DNA of 64,000 bases from Pseudobutyrivibrio sp. MD2005 (GTDB taxonomy: Bacteria; Bacillota; Clostridia; Lachnospirales; Lachnospiraceae). Positions 1-8,720 of the stretch are shown here, piece after piece. Below the pieces are notes generated by a model. The model did no database searches, was not told the DNA's origin, and saw only the letters and a program-made list of their open reading frames with translations. The position numbers were made by a program, and so were the translations under genes. Position 1 is the stretch's first letter. Each line of letters opens with the position of its first letter. The stretch is taken from NCBI RefSeq assembly GCF_000621865.1, contig NZ_JHXE01000017.1, positions 37,514 to 101,513 of the forward strand, given 5' to 3'.

Positions 1-354
1 ACCCTCAATATCAAAACCATACTGGGTGTTTTCAGCCTCCAAGGATTCTGTTTTATATGAGAATAATGGTGTTCCCTTCTCTACTATATCTCCTTCAGAC
101 ACAAAAATATTATCAAGCTCACGCTCTGAGCTTTTTGTGATGCTTGTAGATTCCTGTCCTTCCACAACTCCCATAAATACATCAGGCGTGTAGCCAGAAC
201 CTTCACCCATAATGTCTGCCAAAGAAATAGCATATATTTCTGAAGAATCATCTGAATTTGCTATCTTTTTACCTATTAGTCCAGACTTCCAAACAAATCC
301 CGCACCTATAGCCAAAGCTGCAATAAGCACTAAAGCTACAATCTTCTTTTTCAT
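1..354 (-). CDS. Efflux/secretion periplasmic adaptor (HlyD/MacA-like), C-terminal part beyond window
   Basis: The 118 readable codons start with a lysine-rich N-terminus and one hydrophobic segment (residues 5-18), the single membrane anchor of an adaptor. A lipoyl/biotinyl-like half motif follows (residues about 75-100, including VSEGDIVEKGTPLF). This order is typical of HlyD/RND-family adaptors that link an inner-membrane ABC or RND pump to export in Gram-positives (MacA/YknX type). The frame is open to window base 1, so the coiled coil, beta barrel and any downstream ATPase/permease genes lie outside. Start chosen at the ATG at 354; upstream the DNA reads into the terminator of the HD gene. 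The family call is from motif and topology only. Confidence 0.7.
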   Translation of the reverse strand, partial: MKKKIVALVLIAALAIGAGFVWKSGLIGKKIANSDDSSEIYAISLADIMGEGSGYTPDVFMGVVEGQESTSITKSSERELDNIFVSEGDIVEKGTPLFSYKTESLEAENTQYGFDIEG

Positions 355-421
355 AATCATTCTTCCTTTCAAACGAACATCAACTGTTCTATTCCCGATA
401 ATACAGTTATAGCATTAAAAT

Positions 422-450
422 AGGGACAATGCAACACCTACATTGTCCCT
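422..450 (-). terminator. Hairpin terminator behind the HD-domain gene
   Basis: Perfect 10-bp arms (AGGGACAATG / CATTGTCCCT) with a 9-nt loop. On the minus strand the stem is followed by ATTTTAA. It sits between the HD gene stop and the start of the adaptor gene, so the adaptor needs its own promoter in 355-421. Confidence 0.6.
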
Positions 451-487
451 TGTGTTTTATTAATTCTATATATAATTTTAATGATTT

Positions 488-946
488 TCACCTACATAAC
501 AAGGTTTCTTTTGTTGAAATACATTTATCAGCTATACATACGATCCAAGCTTCTCTACTTTTTGGAATTTTTGTGAATGTAAGTGGCCACATATGGCTCT
601 CTATAACAGCTTGAGTGCGTTTTCCAATACCAAAATGATTAATGGCATTTTCCATAGCTGTATTGGAATGTGAAAAACCATGTAGCCCATGTCCCTCATC
701 AGTCAAGTGCCAATCATATAGATAATAGTCATGAAGGAAGGCGCCGATAGTAAGTACCCTCTCATCTGCGCCTATATGGAGTCTTTTATTCATCCAATAG
801 CTGAGACGAGTGACACTTTCAACATGCTCATAGGTAGAGATACGACCATGTTGCATAAAGTTTTTCATTTTTTGTACTCTTGTATCGTTTATGTAAGGAG
901 CCAAAATATGATTTATATTTTCTTCCTCTTCTGGTCTAAGTTTCAT
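488..946 (-). CDS. HD-domain phosphohydrolase
   Basis: A 152-residue single-domain protein of the HD superfamily (metal-dependent phosphohydrolases acting on nucleotides or phosphoesters). Visible ligands are His41 after a short helix, the HD doublet His72-Asp73 (in FLHDYYLYD), the GFSHS histidine near residue 90 and a later IESHMWPL histidine, which together complete the H...HD...H...H pattern. No signal peptide or partner domain. AGGAGG lies 3 nt before the ATG. It stands 14 bp downstream of the zinc/membrane protein gene and probably ends that transcript. The substrate cannot be told; similar short HD proteins are annotated only as HD family. Confidence 0.75.
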   Translation of the reverse strand: MKLRPEEEENINHILAPYINDTRVQKMKNFMQHGRISTYEHVESVTRLSYWMNKRLHIGADERVLTIGAFLHDYYLYDWHLTDEGHGLHGFSHSNTAMENAINHFGIGKRTQAVIESHMWPLTFTKIPKSREAWIVCIADKCISTKETLLCR

Positions 947-960
947 AAAACCTCCTAGAC

Positions 961-1890
961 TTATCTAAACTTATAGAAAGAATCTGTACGTCTTCCATCA
1001 TTAAATGAACCTTCTATGATGATTGATCCATCTTTATTTATCTCTGCAATTCCAAGCTTTCCAGTGTGCTCTTTAAGATAAGAAATGTAGAAAACGTATA
1101 CCTCTTCAGTAAGGAAATAATCGTATTTCTCCTCGTCTGAAAGCTGTTCCTCGATTTCTAAGCAACAGTCCCCTTTATTCAAAAGGAATCGGCCAGTATA
1201 ATCCACATCCATTCTTGAATATGTAATGGTATATCCTTCTTCTTCAGGAAAATCCAACTCAAGCTGGGCGTATGCCTCCTCCTGGTAATTAACAGGCACC
1301 TGCTCATGCTCAGATACTCTCGCCTTTTCCTTTGGATTGTAATCCGGAATTGTGCGCCATACACTAAAAATGTAAACCTGTAAAAATAAAATCAATGTTA
1401 AACAAACGATAGCAAAGGCTTGTAATACAATCTTTACCTTAGATACTTTGATATCGCTATTATCTTTTACAATAGATTTATCGTTAGCCTCCTGAGGCTT
1501 TTGAAGCTTTAGCTTTGGAAGCCTAAACTTATGAAGATTAATCTTAGGAAGCTTTAGCTTTGGGAATTTTAGCTTATTTTTTGATGCTTCTTCCTCAGCC
1601 TTAAATTTGCTTTTAGCGTACTCGCTACCACCTATTGTGTCAATACAATGTTGACATATTATATGATTTTCAGCATGCTGACCACAAATTACGCACTTGT
1701 CATCAGTGGCCACTCCAGCAGCCACATCAAATATTCGGCCTTTAAATCTCTTACCAAAAACTGAGCCTAGAATCTGTCGTTCATTTTCTAGCCTCAGTAT
1801 TCCCTCAACTACCTCCATTCTACTTAAATCGTACTTAGAGGTAAGCTTGACCATATATAATAGTTCTTGTCGTAACTTATCGTCTGCCAT
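961..1890 (-). CDS. Unknown single-pass membrane protein with CxxC pairs and a Lys/Leu/Pro repeat
   Basis: 309 residues, family not recognised. N-terminal ~65 residues are soluble; residues about 68-86 carry two CxxC-type pairs (CVICG and CQHC), a likely zinc ribbon. Residues about 105-135 are a strongly basic segment in which short PKLKL-like units recur about six times. One transmembrane helix follows (about residues 152-175), then a ~130-residue acidic extracytoplasmic domain rich in Tyr. Start ATG lies 5 bp from the PilZ gene stop, so the two are surely co-transcribed. The basic repeat just inside the membrane may bind phospholipid or nucleic acid; this is inference. Confidence 0.6.
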   Translation of the reverse strand: MADDKLRQELLYMVKLTSKYDLSRMEVVEGILRLENERQILGSVFGKRFKGRIFDVAAGVATDDKCVICGQHAENHIICQHCIDTIGGSEYAKSKFKAEEEASKNKLKFPKLKLPKINLHKFRLPKLKLQKPQEANDKSIVKDNSDIKVSKVKIVLQAFAIVCLTLILFLQVYIFSVWRTIPDYNPKEKARVSEHEQVPVNYQEEAYAQLELDFPEEEGYTITYSRMDVDYTGRFLLNKGDCCLEIEEQLSDEEKYDYFLTEEVYVFYISYLKEHTGKLGIAEINKDGSIIIEGSFNDGRRTDSFYKFR

Positions 1891-1895
1891 GTGTT

Positions 1896-2558
1896 TTACC
1901 CGTTGTTAATTCCACTTTTAACATCTAAGCCTTTAAAGCATAAATAGGCTAAAAGCTTGTTATCACGCTCAAGAATCTTACCTGCATAGAAAATACCATC
2001 CTCTGCAGCTTCAGCTCTAACAATACGAGCTGTAACTGCCAGGCTAAAATCTGAATTATTGGCATTATCTGCAAAATTTACTTCTACAACATCTCCTATA
2101 GTAACTCTATATGAATTTCCAATAAATGAGATTCCGCTGTCACTAACATCTAGAACAGACACTGAAAACCTATGCTCATCATCCATGAGAGCTGAGCCAG
2201 GCTTATGAACTAAGACTCTGACATCTTCTCTTCTTTCTGATGAAGCCGCAATCTTTCCAAAGGCTTTTGCATCAATAGCATAGTAATCAACGCCCTTGAA
2301 GTTCACTACAGTAACAGAAAGATTCTTCCAAACAACTCTACCACCTGAATTTGGATCAATACAGTGTAAAGAAAAGCTCATGCTTTCAGGAGAACCATTT
2401 GTAAAATCTACAACCTGATCATTGTAAATATATGGTTTAACCAATGCTCCTGTGCCATTATTAGTCCCAACTACCTCTGTTTTGAACTCAAATGAGGAAT
2501 CGCCTATTAAAATTTCAAGTGTGACCTCCTGTCCCGCCACCAATTTATCAATAGTCAT
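1896..2558 (-). CDS. PilZ-domain c-di-GMP receptor
   Basis: 220 residues: an N-terminal YcgR-N-like beta domain (1-100) and a C-terminal PilZ domain (about 105-210). The c-di-GMP signature is visible as SSERREDVR (adjacent arginines) and, about 30 residues on, DVSDSGISF matching the D/NxSxxG motif. Such two-domain proteins bind c-di-GMP and act on motility or secretion. Here the partner may be the membrane protein encoded 5 bp downstream. The window also encodes a cyclase and two EAL proteins. Its promoter must lie in 2559-2637, between this start and palindrome A. Confidence 0.85.
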   Translation of the reverse strand: MTIDKLVAGQEVTLEILIGDSSFEFKTEVVGTNNGTGALVKPYIYNDQVVDFTNGSPESMSFSLHCIDPNSGGRVVWKNLSVTVVNFKGVDYYAIDAKAFGKIAASSERREDVRVLVHKPGSALMDDEHRFSVSVLDVSDSGISFIGNSYRVTIGDVVEVNFADNANNSDFSLAVTARIVRAEAAEDGIFYAGKILERDNKLLAYLCFKGLDVKSGINNG

Positions 2559-2637
2559 AATCTTTCTCCCTTATATCTATTATTTTACATAATTAATCGG
2601 AAAGATGATACAAAAAAGTTACCATTTTTTATAATAA

Positions 2638-3247
2638 AACTAATTGCTCCCCTCCCGGTAATTTTGTAGGACGGCTTATTAATACTGCTGGAGGCTGTCC
2701 AATGAGGTGTGATTTTGCGAATATTACTGTTTTTCTTATGGACCAAATTTATGCATTAAACATGTGTCTTGTTGCGGAATGAACTGTATGAAAAAATGTG
2801 TTTAATTTGGCGGACACTGAAGTTTTCAATGTACTTCTTAGACTAAGGGGACTTGGTTTCATATTACGTTTGCTAAGTAACATGACAAAGCAGGTTTTGC
2901 ATATCTAGGTACCGTGCTCCATGTGACGTCCTGTCACTTACGCACTTGCGCTGCCATCCGTGGCAGCGCATACCTATATATTGCAAAACCTGCTTTTATG
3001 TTACTAAGCGCGCTCCAAAATCAACCAAGTCCCCTTCAGCCTAAGAAGTACAAATAGTATTAAGCTGTGTGTCCGCCACCCAAAAACCTTTTTCAAAATT
3101 GTACAGGCCTGCAAAAGACACATGTAAATAACAGATGCATAAATGGTCCATTAGAAAAACGCAATATTCATGCAATACACCCCAGCGGGCAGCCACTAGC
3201 AGCGTGTATAAGCCGGCCTATTATACAGTGCTTGGGAGTAATTAGTT
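2638..3247. repeat. Giant imperfect palindrome, copy A (610 bp)
   Basis: The whole folD-PilZ intergenic stretch is one long inverted repeat. Outer tips 2638-2651 and 3234-3247 pair over 14 bp with one G/T wobble; the 3' tip contains the folD stop codon. Pairing continues with internal loops to the centre, where about 35-40 bp flanking 2870-3010 are almost complementary. The centre holds two hairpins: GTGC...GTGAC/GTCAC...GCAC, then GCGCTGCCA/TGGCAGCGC with a 4-nt loop (about 2951-2972). No gene-like ORF. A related copy lies at 8718-9376. Could be a giant bidirectional terminator, a structured RNA or a non-autonomous mobile element. Confidence 0.85.
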
Positions 3248-4093
3248 TTGGCGGCTGGCTGCTTCCACTACATGCTTAACCAATATGCTTGTTGTGACAC
3301 CACCAACACCACCAGGCACTGGAGTGATAGCATCAACTATATCTACGACTTCGTCGGTCCTAACATCGCCACAAAGTTTGTTTTTCTCGTCATTCCAACT
3401 GATACCAACGTCAATAACAGTTTGGCCTTCTCTAAGATATTCCTTGCCAACGCTTTCCATCTGTCCAGAGGCTACCACTACAATATCTGCATCCTTAGTA
3501 ATTGCTGGAACATCCTTTGTTTTGGTGTGACAAATTGTAACAGTGGCATTTTCGTGCATTAAAAGCATGGCAACTGGTCGACCTATAACAAGGGAGCGGC
3601 CTATTACTGCAACTTTTTTGCCAGCGACTTGTACATCATAGTATTTCAAAATTTCCATGGCTGCCTCAGCTGTGCATGGAGAAAATCCAAGCTTAGTGTT
3701 TGTGAAAACTCCAGCTAGTGACAAATCTGTACATCCATCAACGTCCTTGTCAGCTGAAAGCATTTTTCTAGCTTTTTCGCCATCTATATGCTTAGGTAAT
3801 GGTCTAAACATAAGGATTCCATGGATATTTATATCGTTATTTAATTTATCTAGTGTGGCAAAAAATTCATCTGCTGATACATCTGCTGGTAATGCTGTTA
3901 CTTGAACTTTTACACCTACCTGCTCGCATCTTTTGATTGCGCCGCGCTCATAAGATAAATCATCTGCCCTATCTCCAACACGAAGAATTCCAAGAGTAGG
4001 ATTTATCCCTCTATCATTTAATGCTTCAACCTCTTTTGATAATTTATTATTTAAAGCCTCTACGACTTCTTTTCCCTTAAGTAATTTTGCCAT
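3242..4093 (-). CDS. folD: Methylenetetrahydrofolate dehydrogenase/cyclohydrolase
   Basis: 283 residues, full length for FolD, which interconverts 5,10-methylene-, methenyl- and 10-formyl-THF with NADP. Seen: the SYERGAIKRC segment with the catalytic lysine two residues after the usual position-54 site, DKDVDGC (folate-site Asp), the Rossmann motif VIGRSLVIGRPVA, and a C-terminal PGGVGGVT where many homologues read PGGVGPMT. Lies 11 bp downstream of fchA, so two one-carbon enzymes share an operon. Its stop codon (TAA, 3242-3244) is inside the outer tip of palindrome A. Confidence 0.95.
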   Translation of the reverse strand: MAKLLKGKEVVEALNNKLSKEVEALNDRGINPTLGILRVGDRADDLSYERGAIKRCEQVGVKVQVTALPADVSADEFFATLDKLNNDINIHGILMFRPLPKHIDGEKARKMLSADKDVDGCTDLSLAGVFTNTKLGFSPCTAEAAMEILKYYDVQVAGKKVAVIGRSLVIGRPVAMLLMHENATVTICHTKTKDVPAITKDADIVVVASGQMESVGKEYLREGQTVIDVGISWNDEKNKLCGDVRTDEVVDIVDAITPVPGGVGGVTTSILVKHVVEAASRQN

Positions 4094-4104
4094 TGTGTAC
4101 TCTC

Positions 4105-4719
4105 CTATAATCTATTCCATACGTCCTCGTATATTTCTCTTGCAAGAACAGTGTATTTTGAAACAAGCTCACTAACCTCAGAATCAAGAGCATCGGCATA
4201 CTGCCTATCTTTCATGGATTTTGTATTTATCTTTACATTTACAGCAGCCCCTTTTATAGCTCCCTCTAAAAGAGCTGAGCCTGTAGCTGCATCACTAATC
4301 ATGATTACAGAGCCTTTATCAGAAAAATCTCTTTGAAGCTCCACTGCAGAACATGCAAGCTTTAAGATTTTAAAAGGAACCTTTGCTGCATCCTTCAAGC
4401 ACTTTTCCATTATTTCATCTCTGCCAGGCTCCTCCTTTGGAAGCGAATAAGCTTTTGATAATGGTTCGAAAGCAACAGCATCCTCATCGATGCATTCAAG
4501 CAAAGCCAGACGAATTTCATCAGCCCTTTTCATCAAATCCTTTATGTCATCCTCTACGTTAAGATATTTTTTCTTTCCAACTGTAAATTCACCAACCATG
4601 CTTCCTAAAGCTGTGCCTATCGCAGCTGCCAAAGCGCTTGCTCCGCCACCACCTGGTACAGATTTCTTTGCAGCAAGCTCACTTGTAAAATCTTTAACGC
4701 TTATGTTCACCAAACTCAT
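4105..4719 (-). CDS. fchA: Methenyl-THF cyclohydrolase / formimino-THF cyclodeaminase family (FchA)
   Basis: 204 residues when started at ATG 4719, which has AGGAG 8 nt upstream; an in-frame ATG at 4752 lacks such a site. The protein is the stand-alone cyclodeaminase domain (FTCD_C): SVPGGGGASALAAAIGTAL glycine-rich N-terminus, then an all-helical fold with CIDEDAVAFEPL, ISDAATGSALLEGAI and Lys/Asn-rich ends. In clostridia this domain alone (FchA) supplies methenyl-THF cyclohydrolase in one-carbon metabolism; co-transcription with folD fits. Formimino-THF cyclodeaminase is the alternative, but no histidine or purine degradation genes are nearby. Confidence 0.85.
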   Translation of the reverse strand: MSLVNISVKDFTSELAAKKSVPGGGGASALAAAIGTALGSMVGEFTVGKKKYLNVEDDIKDLMKRADEIRLALLECIDEDAVAFEPLSKAYSLPKEEPGRDEIMEKCLKDAAKVPFKILKLACSAVELQRDFSDKGSVIMISDAATGSALLEGAIKGAAVNVKINTKSMKDRQYADALDSEVSELVSKYTVLAREIYEDVWNRL

Positions 4720-4753
4720 ATCATTATCTCCTAATACATTAATATAAACCAAA

Positions 4754-4789
4754 ACTCCAAAGCCTTGAAATACATCAAAGCTTTGGAGT
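4754..4789 (-). terminator. Terminator behind the 56-codon ORF
   Basis: 10-bp perfect arms ACTCCAAAGC / GCTTTGGAGT, 16-nt loop. The minus-strand product is followed by TTTTGGTTT. It ends the small upstream gene and insulates fchA-folD, whose ATG lies 35 nt further on. Confidence 0.6.
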
Positions 4790-4794
4790 AATAA

Positions 4795-4965
4795 TCATTT
4801 AATATAGTCAAATATTGTCATCTGGTTGGCATCAGAAACCAATGTGTCATATTGCTTTTGTTCTTCTTCTGTCAACTCTCTGTTAAAAACATAAGTCTCC
4901 TGTCTGATTGTACCATCTAAATCAAAGTACAACTGACGGAAATCCACGTTGTCATTTTCAAACAT
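4795..4965 (-). CDS. Small acidic protein, 56 aa, unknown
   Basis: A minus-strand ORF with ATG at 4965 and TGA at 4795. It encodes an acidic, soluble peptide rich in Asp/Glu/Gln (starts MFENDNVDFRQLYFDLDGTI). AGGAC is a weak ribosome site 8 nt upstream. It is followed within 6 bp by an intrinsic terminator, and the flanks have no other coding frame. That supports a real small gene, probably the last cistron behind the GGDEF gene (72-bp gap) or a separate unit. No family recognised; the DLDGT string resembles a HAD motif but the protein is far too short for that fold. Confidence 0.5.
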   Translation of the reverse strand: MFENDNVDFRQLYFDLDGTIRQETYVFNRELTEEEQKQYDTLVSDANQMTIFDYIK

Positions 4966-5037
4966 TATTCTTTGTCCTATCTAAGTTTTGCCCTAAAATC
5001 AAGGTCATAGACAATTTTACCATACTATACAATATTT

Positions 5038-6717
5038 TCAACGTGATTCTCGTCGGTCAAAACCTGTATTCTCGTAGAATTTACTTTTATCTTTATACAT
5101 TTCATCATCTGCTATTTCTAGTAGCATGTTTATGTTTTCATTAGGATAATCCCTATAGCTGGCATAACCCACGCCAGCATAAAGTTCACTAACAAGTGTT
5201 CCATGCCAACATTTCATTGCATTCTTAAAGTTTGCAATAGCTGCTTCTATCTCTTTTTTAGATGCAACAAGTGAAATAGCAAATTCGTCGCCACCTACAC
5301 GGCAAATATTAGCATCTGGAAAATCTATAAAAGCCGATTCTAAACATCTGGCGGTAGCAATAATCAATTCATCGCCAGCCTCATGCCCAATCGTATCGTT
5401 GTAATACTTCAAACGATTTGTATCCACCATTACAATAGCAAAATCTTCCGGCATATTGTTCTCATCATAGTTATCCAAAACATGATAAAATTTTCGTCTA
5501 TTTCCAAGCTTTGTAAGTTCATCGGAAAAAGCATATATCTTCGTCTGAGCCAGCTCACGTTCCTCTTTTATACTATTGGAAATACGCTGATAAATCAGAC
5601 ATATCTGCGCAACCACATAAATATGTAAATCTAACAGAAATACCGAATCATAATTTGATGTAACATTTCCAATAAATAGCATAAGAGCTGCTAAAGACAG
5701 TATGAAAAATACAAGGTTTGCCAAAGATACTGCCACATAGCTGTATTTATCTCTATGGAATATAATTGTTTTTATCGAATATAAAGATACACATGCCAAC
5801 ACAATCATCGCAAGAACCTGGGCTAAATATATTAAATCACCCCAATTAATAATACCAACTAACGCTAGTACTAATGCTATGACACCAACAATTGTAATAA
5901 CATTATCTATAATGATTGAGACCTTATTATTATCCCGCTCATACAAATACATCTGCATTCTGAAGAAATATATAGGCATCACTAAAAAGGCCACGATATT
6001 AACAATTGAAAATCCAACAATATGTCCAAACACAATGTATGGCAATCTACAGTCGTTTATAAGCCACTGTGCGGAGAATACAGCAAACAATCCACAATAC
6101 AAAAGGGCTTTAAAAATCTTTTTTCTTTTCTTAAGAATATTTTCCCCTACAAAAGTGGAAGCAATGATAATCTCAACAACACCAATAACTGTAAATGAAG
6201 AATAAACAATCATGGTCATAATGTTGCTCTTCAATACTTGTGATGCATATTCTCCACGAGTAGTGATAAAGACTTGAGTAATAGAAGCCCCGTAAATCTC
6301 CTTTTGCAGAGTCATGGTTATAGTTATCGGCTTTCCGGAATACTCAGTTCTAAGCTTAAACCAAATCTCTTTCTTTCCAGCATCTGTGGACACACCAGCA
6401 AAAACATTGTCTTTAGACTTTTCGATAGATTCACCATCAACAAAAATCTCATAATTGTCATAGTAAACCCACATAACAAGCATCTGATCTGTGAATACTT
6501 TAGGCAACGTGTTTGTGATAGTAAATGTCTCCTGGCTATCACCATAGGGAAAGGCGACAGCATGTCCTTCCAACTGCCATCCGTCATCATAAGGAATATA
6601 ATTTTCCCCATACACGTTATCCAAGTCGTTGGAAAAGCAAAAGCCTACAACCATAGATATTATGATTAACAGCATAAAAATCGCTGAGAATATTTTTCTA
6701 AATCTACTCCCCGTCAT
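5038..6717 (-). CDS. Membrane diguanylate cyclase (multi-TM sensor + GGDEF)
   Basis: 559 residues. One N-terminal membrane helix (8-29), a ~140-residue extracytoplasmic beta-rich domain resembling 7TMR-DISM sensors, then about seven hydrophobic helices (170-390), and a C-terminal GGDEF domain. The active-site loop is intact: RVGGDEFAIS at about 473-482, with upstream DxNRLKYYNDTIGHEAGD for metal and GTP. The usual inhibitory RxxD site before the loop is absent (FPDA instead), so product inhibition through that site is unlikely. It should make c-di-GMP in response to an external cue. GGGGAG lies 7 nt before the ATG. The PfkB gene is 20 bp upstream on the same strand. Confidence 0.9.
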   Translation of the reverse strand: MTGSRFRKIFSAIFMLLIIISMVVGFCFSNDLDNVYGENYIPYDDGWQLEGHAVAFPYGDSQETFTITNTLPKVFTDQMLVMWVYYDNYEIFVDGESIEKSKDNVFAGVSTDAGKKEIWFKLRTEYSGKPITITMTLQKEIYGASITQVFITTRGEYASQVLKSNIMTMIVYSSFTVIGVVEIIIASTFVGENILKKRKKIFKALLYCGLFAVFSAQWLINDCRLPYIVFGHIVGFSIVNIVAFLVMPIYFFRMQMYLYERDNNKVSIIIDNVITIVGVIALVLALVGIINWGDLIYLAQVLAMIVLACVSLYSIKTIIFHRDKYSYVAVSLANLVFFILSLAALMLFIGNVTSNYDSVFLLDLHIYVVAQICLIYQRISNSIKEERELAQTKIYAFSDELTKLGNRRKFYHVLDNYDENNMPEDFAIVMVDTNRLKYYNDTIGHEAGDELIIATARCLESAFIDFPDANICRVGGDEFAISLVASKKEIEAAIANFKNAMKCWHGTLVSELYAGVGYASYRDYPNENINMLLEIADDEMYKDKSKFYENTGFDRRESR

Positions 6718-6737
6718 AGACCACTCCCCGAAAAATA

Positions 6738-7658
6738 TTAAATCTCTATGCCAAATTCACTAGGTAAAAATCTTGGACAAACATTGTCAGAAGTAACGAT
6801 AACTGATGCAGCAAGTGTTGCACCAATCTCGCAAGCTTCCTGAATTGTCTTGCCATAAGTAAGGCCGATTGTAACGCCAGCAAAGAATGAGTCTCCTGCT
6901 CCTGTTGTGTCTTTTACATCAACCTTACGTGCAGGAACAAAACCTGAATTTCCATTAATATCTGCATAAACAGCACCTGCACCACCTAAAGTAACAATCA
7001 TCTTGCTAATCTGTGCACCCTGAATCTTCTTTGAAAGAATCTCCTGCATCTCCTCTGGAGTCTTATCTGAATAATCATCCATGAAAAGAATGCCAGCCTC
7101 CTGTTGATTACATACGAAGCACTCAACATTCTTAAGGAAATCACGTCTTTCTACTGCTATACTCATATTTGAAACTGCAGCATAAACCTTTAAATTATAC
7201 TTTTCTGCATATTTAAAGATTCTCTTAATAGAATCCTTTTCCATATCTATCTCAAGGGCGATACTATCAGCATCCTTAAAAATCTCGTCTCCCTGTTCAT
7301 CAAGGATATTATTAATCTCAGATAAATCCGGTCTCTTTGAAATAGAAGCTACCACATCACCATGATTATCAAATACAGCAAGCCACTTGCCCATTCCATC
7401 AGGTGTACGACGTACAAATCTTGTATCAACCTTATGATTATTAAGCTTTTCAAGCACTCCTGTACCGATTCCGCTCTCATCTACAAGACTAACAAATGTA
7501 GGACGAAGCTCAACATTTGCAATATCTTCAACTACGTTTCTACTAACGCCGCCATGAACCTCTTCTACTGTTCCAACATTTCTTCCAGCTGGAATATAGC
7601 TAGATGTTGAATGACCTTTAATATCAATAAATACTGCTCCAAGAACAACAATTCCCAT
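6738..7658 (-). CDS. PfkB-family carbohydrate/nucleoside kinase
   Basis: 306 residues, ribokinase fold. Seen: N-terminal GGVSRNVVEDIANV (substrate glycine pair), central beta strands, and near the C-terminus DTTGAGDSFFAGV, the PfkB signature 2 with the catalytic Asp of GAGD. It phosphorylates a sugar, nucleoside or similar hydroxyl with ATP; the substrate is not evident. First gene of a minus-strand unit; the divergent gene at 7788 shares the 129-bp promoter region. Pseudouridine or sugar kinases are possible identities. Confidence 0.85.
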   Translation of the reverse strand: MGIVVLGAVFIDIKGHSTSSYIPAGRNVGTVEEVHGGVSRNVVEDIANVELRPTFVSLVDESGIGTGVLEKLNNHKVDTRFVRRTPDGMGKWLAVFDNHGDVVASISKRPDLSEINNILDEQGDEIFKDADSIALEIDMEKDSIKRIFKYAEKYNLKVYAAVSNMSIAVERRDFLKNVECFVCNQQEAGILFMDDYSDKTPEEMQEILSKKIQGAQISKMIVTLGGAGAVYADINGNSGFVPARKVDVKDTTGAGDSFFAGVTIGLTYGKTIQEACEIGATLAASVIVTSDNVCPRFLPSEFGIEI

Positions 7659-7787
7659 TTTATAAATACTCCAATCTTTGAAAAATCACTCAAGTGATTA
7701 TAACACGCTAATTTATAATATCAAATGTTTGTGTATTTTTTATTATAAGAATTTGATAGAATTCAGGATAGAAAAGAGGAATTTACA

Positions 7788-8720
7788 ATGATTAAAGTAG
7801 ACTTAATTACAGGATTTTTAGGAAGTGGCAAAACCACATTCCTTAAATTATATGCCAAATATTTTATGGATCAGGGCTTACGCATCGGAATCCTTGAAAA
7901 CGACTACGGTGCCGTAAATGTAGATATGCTTCTATTAAACGAACTCAGAGGTGACAACTGCGAACTAGAAATGGTTGCTGGTGGCTGCGACGCTGCTTGC
8001 CACAAACGTCGCTTCAAAACAAAGCTCATATCAATGGCCATGAGTGGCTACGACCGCGTAATAATCGAGCCCTCAGGTATATTCGACGTAGACGAATTCT
8101 TCGATACCATCAGAGACGAGCCACTAGACAACTGGTACGAAATAGGTAACGTAATCACCATCGTGGATGCCCGCCTGGAAGACACCCTTTCCTCAGACTC
8201 TGACTTCTTTTTAGCCTCCCAGCTAGCTAACGCCGGCACTATCCTTCTTAGCCGAACTCAGCTCACTGATGCCGCTCAAATTGAAGCCACCAAGCAGCAC
8301 CTAAAAAATGCCGCTGAAAAGTCCAACTTAAGCATAGACATCGATGCCCTAATCACCACCAAAGACTGGGCCGACTTCTCCACCACCGATTTAGAAGCCA
8401 TCGCCAACTGCGGCTACGCTACCCGCTCCTACATCAAGCGAATTCACATGGACAACAGCGACTTCGAAACAGTATACTTCCTCGAAGTTCCAATGAAAAA
8501 GTCTCACATTCAAGATAAAATCAAGACCCTCATGTCCGACTCATCCTTCGGCTCCATCATGCGCGCCAAGGGATTTTTCCATGACGAGGGCCAGTGGTAT
8601 CAGTTCAATGCCACCCAAAACGAATTCGAGCTTAGCACCATCCCTGTTGGCCAGGCCGTATTCATCGTAATCGGCGAAGCCCTAGCCAAAGACGCCATCC
8701 GCACCTTTATCGAAGGCTAG
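7788..8720 (+). CDS. CobW/G3E-family GTP-binding protein
   Basis: 310 residues. P-loop GFLGSGKTTF (9-18) and switch/Walker B EPSGIFD (94-100) define the G3E GTPase family (CobW, YjiA, UreG-like metal chaperones). Where canonical members have a metal-binding CxCC motif this one reads GCDAAC with a basic tail (66-75), and the usual NKxD base motif is replaced by SRTQL, so it is a divergent subfamily. AGGAA lies before the ATG. The second half is visibly richer in G+C (AAC, ACC, GCC codons) than its neighbours. Its TAG stop is the first codon of palindrome B. Metal insertion is the family role; the client is unknown. Confidence 0.8.
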   Translation: MIKVDLITGFLGSGKTTFLKLYAKYFMDQGLRIGILENDYGAVNVDMLLLNELRGDNCELEMVAGGCDAACHKRRFKTKLISMAMSGYDRVIIEPSGIFDVDEFFDTIRDEPLDNWYEIGNVITIVDARLEDTLSSDSDFFLASQLANAGTILLSRTQLTDAAQIEATKQHLKNAAEKSNLSIDIDALITTKDWADFSTTDLEAIANCGYATRSYIKRIHMDNSDFETVYFLEVPMKKSHIQDKIKTLMSDSSFGSIMRAKGFFHDEGQWYQFNATQNEFELSTIPVGQAVFIVIGEALAKDAIRTFIEG

